Positions 1 to 4,580 of a stretch of DNA of 5,731 bases are shown piece after piece. Every line of letters begins with the position of its first letter. The first letter of the stretch is position 1. The stretch comes from Clostridia bacterium (GTDB lineage: Bacteria > Bacillota_A > Clostridia > Oscillospirales > CAG-272). Below the pieces are notes generated by a model. It saw only the letters and a program-made list of their open reading frames with translations, ran no database searches and was not told where the DNA came from. The stretch spans positions 1 to 5,731 of the forward strand of contig JAFVYX010000052.1 of the NCBI GenBank assembly GCA_017500625.1, in the 5' to 3' direction. Position numbers and translations under genes: made by a program.

Positions 1-33
1 CCCCACCGCCTCAGCGAGCTTTGCAAGCGTCAT
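1..33 (-). CDS. 5' end of a probable LacI-family transcriptional regulator (partial)
   Basis: Only the first 11 codons are inside the window; the gene runs off the left edge. They read MTLAKLAEAVG from an ATG at 33-31. A purine-rich ribosome binding site, GGGGAGGGG on the minus strand (39-47), lies 5 nt upstream, and a strong promoter lies at 78-106, so the start is well supported. The peptide fits the first helix and turn of the LacI-family DNA-binding domain, whose N-terminus commonly reads M-T-[LI]-x-x-[IL]-A-x-x-x-G-V-S. If so, the product is a cytoplasmic sugar-responsive repressor. Eleven residues cannot settle the family; another helix-turn-helix protein is possible. It lies downstream of the AraC-type gene on the same strand but has its own promoter, and a hairpin separates the two. 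Confidence 0.6.
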   Translation of the reverse strand, partial: MTLAKLAEAVG

Positions 34-77
34 TTCTTCCCCTCCCCTTTGTTAGCGGACACACTCTTACTACTACC

Positions 78-106
78 ATTCTATCACATTTCCCACCTTA
101 TCGCAA
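78..106 (-). promoter_or_regulatory. SigA-type promoter for the partial gene at 1-33
   Basis: On the minus strand the -35 box is TTGCGA (106-101) and the -10 box is TAGAAT (83-78), separated by exactly 17 bp. The bases before the -10 are TGA, giving an extended -10 (TGnTAGAAT). Transcription would start near 71, leaving a leader of about 38 nt before the ATG at 33. Confidence 0.75.
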
Positions 107-126
107 TAGATTTGGTCATCTTGCGA
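101..126. repeat. Inverted repeat TCGCAA-N14-TTGCGA overlapping a -35 box
   Basis: Perfect 6-bp arms at 101-106 and 121-126 have centres 20 bp apart, about two helical turns. The left arm is itself the -35 box of the promoter at 78-106. This placement suits a repressor operator, possibly for autoregulation by the downstream gene. The wide spacing is unlike the compact palindromes usual for LacI proteins, and 6-bp arms can occur by chance, so the role is an inference. Confidence 0.35.
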
Positions 127-168
127 AAAAGTTTCGTAAAAATTGGAATTTTCCCTTAAAAACAAAGG

Positions 169-196
169 AAAAACCGATGATGTTTCATCGGTTTTT
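169..196 (-). terminator. Hairpin terminator containing the AraC-type gene's stop codon
   Basis: A perfect 12-bp stem (169-180 with 185-196) closes a 4-nt loop. The core is CCGATGA with flanking A and T runs, so read on the minus strand the stem ends in five U. The stop codon of the AraC-type gene (187-185) lies inside the stem. The GC content of the stem is modest, so strength is uncertain. By symmetry it could work in both directions, but no plus-strand gene enters it. Confidence 0.65.
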
Positions 197-1060
197 CTTG
201 CGAAAATCGGTAGGTGAGAGACCGGCCTCGCGGCGGACAAGCTCGGAGAAGAAACGGAAGTCACCGTAGCCGACACGGGCGGCGACCTCGGAGAGGGGGA
301 GGTCGGTGGTGACGAGCAGGCGGCACCCCTGCATCACGCGGTAGTCCTGGAGATATTTGATAAAAGAGACGCCAACCTCCTCACGGAAGCGGCGGCTGAC
401 GTAGGGGAGACTATAATGGACCACCTCACAGAGAGCGGAGAGCGAGATCGGCTCGCTGTAATGCTCCTCGACGTACCGCACGAGAAAATCCGTAACGCCG
501 TCCCCCGTGCGCTCGCGCTCGGCCCCCTCGATCTTCCGCATGGTGAGGAGTAGGATCTCGAGAAGATAGCAACGCAGAAATTCACGGTGGCCCGGGGGGC
601 GGTGGCGAAACTCCTCCTCCATTTTGGAAAGCACCTCGCGCACGCGGCCGTCCTCGTCGTGAAAGACGGTGGCGGCGGGATTTTTGACAAGGGCGCGCAT
701 CTGAAAACGCAAAAGATAATGCTCGAGGCAGGTGCGCAGACTCTTGGTACCCCGCAAAACGGGGTCCAAGAGCTCGGGGAGAAACAGGCAATCAAGATTT
801 TCAAAGGTACCGCCGTCCACGGCGCGATAGCCGTGAACGCTGCCATAGTCCACAATGAAGTAGTCTCCCTCCGAGAGAAGCTCGGTCCTTCCGTCCCGCG
901 TGTGCTCGACAGGACCGCGGAGAATGTAGGTAAGCTCCAAAAAGCAATGGTCGTGAACGCCGGTCTCGCGCAGCTTATGGCGCTGGAGGATCAGCTTTTC
1001 CCTGTCAAGGTTTTCACGGAACTCTTGGCTCCATCGGGTATCCAAGGTTAAAACCACCAC
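185..1060 (-). CDS. AraC-family transcriptional regulator with N-terminal cupin-type sensor domain
   Basis: The protein has 291 residues, a normal length for a two-domain AraC regulator. The N-terminal half looks like a cupin-type effector-binding domain, with H36-x-H38 and E42 in HDHCFLELTYILRG and a GDYFIVDYGSVHGY strand pair near 65-78. The C-terminus (about 190-291) is a typical AraC DNA-binding domain with two helix-turn-helix units, ISLSALCEVVHYSLPYVSRRF-like at 205-225 and LPLSEVAARVGYGDFRFFS at 254-272, ending in the family motif G-L-S-P-T-D-F-R. It should act in the cytoplasm as a ligand-responsive activator, often of sugar-use genes; the ligand and targets are unknown. The start is a GTG at 1060-1058: no in-frame start lies between it and the promoter at 1088-1116. 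The ribosome binding site is weak (AAAGAAAG), and a second GTG follows at once. It is transcribed divergently from the XRE gene. Confidence 0.93.
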   Translation of the reverse strand: MVVLTLDTRWSQEFRENLDREKLILQRHKLRETGVHDHCFLELTYILRGPVEHTRDGRTELLSEGDYFIVDYGSVHGYRAVDGGTFENLDCLFLPELLDPVLRGTKSLRTCLEHYLLRFQMRALVKNPAATVFHDEDGRVREVLSKMEEEFRHRPPGHREFLRCYLLEILLLTMRKIEGAERERTGDGVTDFLVRYVEEHYSEPISLSALCEVVHYSLPYVSRRFREEVGVSFIKYLQDYRVMQGCRLLVTTDLPLSEVAARVGYGDFRFFSELVRREAGLSPTDFRKKNR

Positions 1061-1087
1061 GCTTTCTTTGGTACAGTCGGTGATTTT

Positions 1088-1116
1088 ATCATAACACGCT
1101 TTGTTCGCTTTGTCAA
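1088..1116 (-). promoter_or_regulatory. SigA-type promoter for the AraC-type regulator
   Basis: On the minus strand a consensus -35 TTGACA (1116-1111) is followed after 17 bp by TATGAT (1093-1088). Transcription would start near 1081, giving a leader of only about 20 nt before the GTG at 1060. Such a good core promoter suggests steady expression unless it is repressed. Confidence 0.85.
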
Positions 1117-1160
1117 TGGGCCAGGGGAGAAAAAGGCAAAAAAGAAGGTTTTTCGCCTGT

Positions 1161-1194
1161 CAACCGACGGTTGTCAAAAAGCAACCGGCGGTTG
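1161..1194. promoter_or_regulatory. Tandem palindromic operator, two copies of CAACCG-N-CGGTTG
   Basis: Two 13-bp perfect palindromes, CAACCGACGGTTG (1161-1173) and CAACCGGCGGTTG (1182-1194), differ only at the central base. Their centres are 21 bp apart, two helical turns, so dimers would bind the same face of the DNA. The second copy abuts the -35 box of the XRE promoter (1195-1200), and the first lies 45 bp from the -35 of the divergent AraC promoter. This is a strong candidate binding site for a dimeric regulator, most simply the XRE protein encoded next to it. Which protein binds is inferred. Confidence 0.75.
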
Positions 1195-1224
1195 TTGACG
1201 GGGGAAGGATGGGCGTGCTATAAT
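1195..1224 (+). promoter_or_regulatory. SigA-type promoter for the membrane-anchored XRE regulator
   Basis: TTGACG (1195-1200) and a perfect TATAAT (1219-1224) are separated by 18 bp. Transcription would start near 1231, with a leader of about 33 nt that ends in AGGAGG (1252-1257), 6 nt before the ATG at 1264. A bound protein on the adjoining palindromes could block or recruit polymerase here. Confidence 0.85.
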
Positions 1225-1263
1225 AAGCGTGTCAATAAAAATCATTTTTTTAGGAGGACTTCA

Positions 1264-2313
1264 ATGATACTCTCGGAAAAAATCGTTACCTTCCGCAAAA
1301 AGGCGGGGCTTTCGCAAGCTGACCTTGCCGACAAGCTGGGCATTTCCCGCCAAGCGGTCTGCAAATGGGAAAGCGGCGAATCGGCGCCCGACATCGGCAA
1401 CCTTAAGCAGCTTTCCATTATTTTCAACGTGTCGCTGGACGTTTTGCTGAACGACAAGGCCGATGCCACGCCGCGCAGAGCGCTTGGCTCGCGAGGCGAG
1501 GTGATACGCACCGCACGAATGCCCGAGGTGGTGGACGTGGAGGCGATCAACAGCAAAAAGTCACCGATCGAGAAAAGGCATCTCCTGATCCGCAAGATCA
1601 CCGTCACTACGCTCTTTGTCCTGATCTGGGTCTTTCTGGCGGCTCTGATCATCTACGCCTTTTACTGGATGCTGGAGGGGGATCCGTACGACTCCACCCC
1701 CTTTGTCATTATCATGGTGCTTCTCGGTCTTTGCGGTGGCTCGGCCCTCGGGTGGTGGCTCTCGAAGAAATACCTCTTTGACTTTGACCGCGTGGGCATG
1801 CGCGAATATTATAAAGAAATGAAGGCGCGCGAGGAGGCAGCCATGGCCGCCGAGGAGCTGACCGCCATTCAGCTCCAGGACGATCTTCCCGTGTGGTTCT
1901 TCCACGATGCCAAAAGGGCCACCGTTGGCTTCTGGTTTGTGGGTGCCAAGCAGCTTTGCTGTCCGCTCCAGAACGTGGCGAGCTTTGATTTCACGGTATC
2001 CGACACCTCGTATACCTACACCGAGCGCGAGCTCGGCGGCGCACCGATCATCGGCGGCGGCGGCTTTGTGGTGACCTCACAAAAAAATCTTGTGGTGATC
2101 CCCAACGAGACCTTCCAATGCGTGCTGAACTACTACGATAACGATGGCGGCATCGCCGAGTACGCCTTTGAGCTTACCACCCTGCGCAACTACCTGCACC
2201 GCGCTTACGACGGCCACGCCGAAACCCTCACCGCCGAGAAGGGAAAGTTCACCCGCACGGCGCTTGCGAAGATCAAAACGCTCATTGAGCTTGAGCGTGC
2301 CAGACTTTCATAA
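1264..2313 (+). CDS. Membrane-anchored XRE-family (Cro/cI-type) regulator
   Basis: The 349-residue protein starts with an XRE helix-turn-helix domain (about 1-65); the helices sit in SQADLADKLGISRQAVCKW (18-36), closely matching the family. A polar linker (66-110) leads to two hydrophobic segments, about 114-136 and 147-166, joined by a short acidic loop. Lysine and arginine on the outer flanks of the pair (KRHLLIRK, SKK) predict both termini in the cytoplasm. The remaining 180 residues are soluble, include a Glu/Ala-rich stretch (180-200) and a beta-rich region (210-305) with GGGG at 264-267, and end in a basic helix; I do not recognise a named family. The ATG at 1264 is chosen because AGGAGG lies 6 nt upstream; an in-frame start at 1171 would precede the promoter. 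It probably regulates its own promoter through the palindromes at 1161-1194. The signal sensed is unknown. Confidence 0.9.
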   Translation: MILSEKIVTFRKKAGLSQADLADKLGISRQAVCKWESGESAPDIGNLKQLSIIFNVSLDVLLNDKADATPRRALGSRGEVIRTARMPEVVDVEAINSKKSPIEKRHLLIRKITVTTLFVLIWVFLAALIIYAFYWMLEGDPYDSTPFVIIMVLLGLCGGSALGWWLSKKYLFDFDRVGMREYYKEMKAREEAAMAAEELTAIQLQDDLPVWFFHDAKRATVGFWFVGAKQLCCPLQNVASFDFTVSDTSYTYTERELGGAPIIGGGGFVVTSQKNLVVIPNETFQCVLNYYDNDGGIAEYAFELTTLRNYLHRAYDGHAETLTAEKGKFTRTALAKIKTLIELERARLS

Positions 2314-2315
2314 CG

Positions 2316-2344
2316 AAAAAGCCGCCCCGAGGGGCGGCTATTTT
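2316..2344. terminator. Bidirectional intrinsic terminator between convergent genes
   Basis: A perfect 9-bp GC-rich stem, AGCCGCCCC (2320-2328) with GGGGCGGCT (2331-2339), is preceded by five A and followed by A then four T. It lies 2 nt after the XRE stop codon and directly before the malQ stop (2346-2344), so it can end transcripts from both sides. The two-base gap implies that the inner G-C pairs open to form the loop. Confidence 0.9.
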
Positions 2345-3648
2345 CATTTTCTTCCGTAAAGGCGGTTGTAATAGAGCCACGGGCCGCTCTCCAGCGCGGC
2401 GAGCTGCTCCTCACTCATACGAAAGCCCCAGTTGCCCTCGGCGCGGCCGGGGGTGTTGATGCGCGCCTCGCCCGAAAGGCCGAGGAGATCCTGGACGGGA
2501 AAGATAGCCAGCGAGGCGGACGAGGCAAGGACGGTGCGGACAGCGGCGTGGGTGCCGTCCGCCACGGTGGAGGCGCCGCAATAGTCAAGAAGATAGCGGC
2601 GCTCGCCCTCGGGCATGGTGGCGATATAATTTTGCAAAGTATCGTTGTCATGGGTGCCCGTATAGGCGGCGACGTCCTCGGTGTAGCGATACGGCAGGTG
2701 GGGGCTTGTGGGGTCGCCGAGAAAGCCGAACTGCAAAACGCGCGTGGAGAGGAAGCCGCAGTCGCGGCGGAGGGCGTCGACCGCACCGTCGACGGTGCCG
2801 AGGTCCTCGGCGATCACAAGGCGCCCCGCAAGGAGATCGGAGAGCGCCGCAAAGAGGTCTCGCCCCGGCCCTGCCTCCCAGCGTCCCTCGGCGGCGGAGG
2901 TTTCCTTCGGGACGGCGTAATAGGCGGAGTAGCCGCGGAAGTGGTTAAGGCGGACGCCGTCAAAGCGGTCAAGAAGATAGGAGAGGCGGGCGCGGAAATA
3001 CGCGTAGTTATCCTCCCTCATACGGGAAAAATCGTAGAGAGGATTGCCCCAGACCTGCCCCTCGGGCGCAAAGGCATCGGGAGGCACGCCCGCCACCTCG
3101 CCCGACGGCGAGAAGGCCGAGGGAAAGAGCGAGAGGTCCACGCTGTCGGCGGCCACGTAAAAGGGCAGGTCGCCGACAAGGGAGACGCCGCGCTCACCCG
3201 CGTAGCGATGGAGTTCCGCAAGGGCGCGGTCGAGGACGTATTGGCAAAGGGCGCGGCGATAGAGCCCGTCCTCGCCGCCCCGACGGCAATAGGCGGCGAG
3301 GAGAGGGTTTTCCGCGAGGGTGGCGTCAAGCACTTCCCTGCCGAGGCGCTCTGCCGCGAGACCGAGGGTGGCCTCGCGGTCGGGCGATGCGGCCTCCTCC
3401 CGCGAAAGAAGCCCCTCGACGACCAGCGTCTCGGGATCGAGAAGGCGCTCGTCAAGGGCGAAGGAGGAGGCACCCGCATAGGGCGAGCCGTACGCATCGG
3501 GCGGTGTTATGGGGAGCATTTGCCAGAGCGAAAAGCCGCCCGCGGCGAGGGCATCGACAAAGCGGTAGGCCGCATCGCCGACCGTGCCGCAGGCATAGCG
3601 GCCGGGGAGTGAGGTGAGGGGGAGAAGCACCCCCGATGTGCGTTGCAT
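2344..3648 (-). CDS. malQ: 4-alpha-glucanotransferase-like protein (GH77, amylomaltase), nucleophile replaced
   Basis: The 434-residue protein is a clear GH77 member; active enzymes move maltooligosaccharide chains between glucans in the cytoplasm. Family motifs in order are SGVLLPLTSLPGRY (5-18), LWQMLPI (41-47), GSPY (54-57), VGDLPFYVAADS (158-169), GVPPDAF and GQVWGNPLYDF (187-207), VRLNHFRGY (232-240), VIAEDLG (279-285), YTGTHDND (329-336), QDLLGL (386-391) and GNWGFR (405-410). Acid/base E281 and transition-state H333 and D334 are present, as are R233, D191 and W200. The nucleophile position in the motif normally read R-[IL]-D-H-F is N235 (codon AAC at 2946-2944), which should abolish normal catalysis. 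The chain is also shorter than the usual 500 or so residues, mainly between GSPY and GVPPD. ATG at 3648 has a fair ribosome binding site (GAAAGG, about 3659-3664). No other glycogen or maltodextrin gene is in the window. Family assignment is firm; activity is doubtful. Confidence 0.92.
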   Translation of the reverse strand: MQRTSGVLLPLTSLPGRYACGTVGDAAYRFVDALAAGGFSLWQMLPITPPDAYGSPYAGASSFALDERLLDPETLVVEGLLSREEAASPDREATLGLAAERLGREVLDATLAENPLLAAYCRRGGEDGLYRRALCQYVLDRALAELHRYAGERGVSLVGDLPFYVAADSVDLSLFPSAFSPSGEVAGVPPDAFAPEGQVWGNPLYDFSRMREDNYAYFRARLSYLLDRFDGVRLNHFRGYSAYYAVPKETSAAEGRWEAGPGRDLFAALSDLLAGRLVIAEDLGTVDGAVDALRRDCGFLSTRVLQFGFLGDPTSPHLPYRYTEDVAAYTGTHDNDTLQNYIATMPEGERRYLLDYCGASTVADGTHAAVRTVLASSASLAIFPVQDLLGLSGEARINTPGRAEGNWGFRMSEEQLAALESGPWLYYNRLYGRK

Positions 3649-3677
3649 AAAAAAATCGCCTTTCGTTTACTTTTAAC

Positions 3678-3683
3678 AGTATA
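3678..3683 (-). promoter_or_regulatory. Possible -10 box for malQ
   Basis: On the minus strand TATACT (3683-3678) lies about 30 nt upstream of the malQ ATG and downstream of the rpsT terminator, so malQ needs a start near here. I see no good -35 at 16-18 bp upstream, so this would be a weak or activator-dependent promoter. Confidence 0.4.
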
Positions 3684-3713
3684 TCCGAACGGCGAAAAAA
3701 GATGAGAGGAAAT

Positions 3714-3743
3714 AAAAAAGCACTGCTTGCGCAGTGCTTTTTT
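3714..3743 (-). terminator. Intrinsic terminator of rpsT
   Basis: A perfect 13-bp stem (3714-3726 with 3731-3743) has the GC-containing core GCACTGC, a 4-nt loop and flanking A6 and T6 runs. On the minus strand it begins 1 nt after the rpsT stop codon and ends in a U run. It should insulate malQ from rpsT transcription. Confidence 0.92.
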
Positions 3744-3744
3744 A

Positions 3745-4008
3745 TTACGCCATGGCGTTGAGCTTTTTGGTGAAGCTGCTCTTCTTATGGGCGGCGTTGT
3801 TCTTGTGAAGAATCCCACGAGTAACCGCCTGGTCAATCTTCTTCACAGCAACCTTGTATGCGGCAGTCGCCATCTCACGGTCACCGGCAGCGATCGCGGC
3901 ATCATACTTTTTGATGATGGTACGCATCTGCGTTTTGAAGATCTGATTGCGAAGGGCCTTTGCCTCAGTCACTTTCACGCGCTTTTTGGCAGATTTGATG
4001 TTAGGCAC
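3745..4008 (-). CDS. rpsT: 30S ribosomal protein S20
   Basis: The product is 87 residues starting PNIKSAKKRVKVTEAKAL after the initiator, the hallmark N-terminus of bacterial S20, a primary 16S rRNA-binding protein of the small subunit. It is very rich in Lys and Arg and predicted to be mainly helical, ending in HKKSSFTKKLNAMA. The length matches the usual 84-90 residues. The start is the GTG at 4008-4006: a GGAGG on the minus strand (4021-4017) sits 8 nt upstream, and the protein then begins exactly at the conserved P-N-I-K. An in-frame TTG at 4023 overlaps that ribosome binding site and is rejected. The gene is monocistronic, with its own promoter (4097-4125) and a terminator directly after the stop. 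Confidence 0.97.
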   Translation of the reverse strand: MPNIKSAKKRVKVTEAKALRNQIFKTQMRTIIKKYDAAIAAGDREMATAAYKVAVKKIDQAVTRGILHKNNAAHKKSSFTKKLNAMA

Positions 4009-4090
4009 GACACTTTCCTCCAAATTATTTGTTGCGTTCGGACTGCATTATCACCTGAGAGGGGTGTGAAAAAGCATTCACCTGCATACT
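4009..4090 (-). promoter_or_regulatory. rpsT mRNA leader, about 80 nt, with alternative short hairpins
   Basis: The interval between the predicted start of transcription and the GTG is long for a small monocistronic gene. It can form GTGAA/TTCAC (4066-4070 with 4077-4081) or, using overlapping bases, CACC/GGTG (4052-4055 with 4063-4066), which cannot both exist fully. Ribosomal protein S20 is known to control its own translation in some bacteria, so a regulatory leader is reasonable, but these stems are short and the role is unproven. Confidence 0.3.
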
Positions 4091-4096
4091 CTATGG

Positions 4097-4125
4097 ATTA
4101 TATCACGGTTCTTTTCAAAATTCAA
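4097..4125 (-). promoter_or_regulatory. SigA-type promoter of rpsT
   Basis: On the minus strand TTGAAT (4125-4120) is followed after 17 bp by a perfect TATAAT (4102-4097), preceded by TGA, an extended -10. The stretch upstream of the -35 (4132-4155) is almost pure A and T and could serve as an UP element. Such strength suits a ribosomal protein gene. Confidence 0.88.
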
Positions 4126-4155
4126 GGGCTTTTAGAAAATTTTTTTATTTTTTTC

Positions 4156-4184
4156 TTGACAAATGAGAGTACGCGTGGTATACT
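4156..4184 (+). promoter_or_regulatory. SigA-type promoter of the ylxM-ffh operon
   Basis: A consensus TTGACA (4156-4161) and TATACT (4179-4184) are 17 bp apart, with TGG before the -10 (extended -10). A T-rich tract (4139-4154) lies directly upstream. Transcription should start near 4191, about 26 nt before the GTG of ylxM. The -35 boxes of this and the rpsT promoter are only 30 bp apart, back to back. Confidence 0.9.
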
Positions 4185-4205
4185 TGTAAAGTAAAAAGCT
4201 TTACA
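4185..4205. repeat. Inverted repeat TGTAAAG-N7-CTTTACA at the ylxM start of transcription
   Basis: Perfect 7-bp arms at 4185-4191 and 4199-4205 flank the predicted start site and finish just before the ribosome binding site. It could be an operator for a dimeric repressor or, if transcription starts at the left edge, a weak 5' hairpin. YlxM carries a helix-turn-helix and is an obvious but untested candidate to bind it. Confidence 0.45.
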
Positions 4206-4216
4206 GGGGTGGTGCT

Positions 4217-4564
4217 GTGTTCGAAAAGGACCTTACCGTGGAATTTCTTCTCGATTTTTACGGCGAAGTATTGCCCGAAAAAACAAGGAGGATCCTTGGC
4301 GCCTATTACGGTGAGGATCTTTCGCTGGCCGAGATCGCGGCGGAGGAGGAGATCTCCCGTCAGGGCGTCCGGCACATACTGAAAAAGGGCGAGGAGGAGC
4401 TCTACTTCCTCGAGGAGCGACTGGGGCTGGCCGAAAGGCACCGCCACCTGGTCTTGGGAGCCGAGGCACTTTCCAAAAAGGCCGCGGCGCTGACGGACGC
4501 GACCGATCCGGCTGTGCGCGCGCTGGCCGAGGAGGCGCTCCGCTTCTCTTCCGATATCATTTAA
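4217..4564 (+). CDS. ylxM: YlxM/p13-like signal recognition particle operon protein
   Basis: The 115-residue product matches the YlxM (UPF0122) family in length and pattern: an N-terminal F-L-L-D-F-Y-G-E-V-L-P-E-K segment (10-22), then Y-Y-G-E-D-L-S-L-A-E-I-A (30-41) and SRQGVRHILKKGEEEL (47-62), a sigma-70 region 4-like helix-turn-helix. The more usual motif is SRQAV, so Gly47-50 context carries one Ala-to-Gly change. Family members sit beside ffh in Firmicutes and Mollicutes, and are thought to modulate the signal recognition particle; the molecular role is not firmly settled. The start is a GTG at 4217 with a GGGGTGG-type site just upstream. The C-terminal third is Ala/Glu-rich and less conserved. 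The gene is first in an operon, 16 nt ahead of ffh. Confidence 0.93.
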   Translation: MFEKDLTVEFLLDFYGEVLPEKTRRILGAYYGEDLSLAEIAAEEEISRQGVRHILKKGEEELYFLEERLGLAERHRHLVLGAEALSKKAAALTDATDPAVRALAEEALRFSSDII

Positions 4565-4580
4565 GTAAGGAGTTTGCGCC

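Noticed and set aside
119..206. Direct repeat TCTTGCGAAAA at 119-129 and 196-206
   Set aside because: One copy is inside the end of the AraC-type coding sequence; two copies of 11 bp with an A run can arise by chance and show no link to a promoter.
21..269. Plus-strand 82-codon open frame at the left edge
   Set aside because: It runs through the promoter, the terminator hairpin and the end of the AraC-type gene with no ribosome binding site; the composition is unlike a protein.
587..1051. Plus-strand open frame opposite the AraC-type gene
   Set aside because: Antisense shadow; the minus frame carries both helix-turn-helix units and a cupin-type domain.
1126..1160. Possible hairpin AGGC-A-rich ... 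TTTTTCGCCT between the divergent promoters
   Set aside because: The arms pair only with a bulge and there is no gene ending here, so a terminator is not needed; likely chance in an A/T-rich stretch.
1171..1263. N-terminal extension of the XRE protein from a TTG at 1171
   Set aside because: That start lies in the operator and upstream of the -10 box at 1219-1224, so it would not be on the transcript; AGGAGG directly before the ATG at 1264 decides the start.
2548..3612. Long plus-strand open frame of 354 codons opposite malQ
   Set aside because: It is the antisense of a clear GH77 gene in a GC-rich region, has no ribosome binding site or promoter, and its translation is low-complexity Gly/Ala/Arg/Val.
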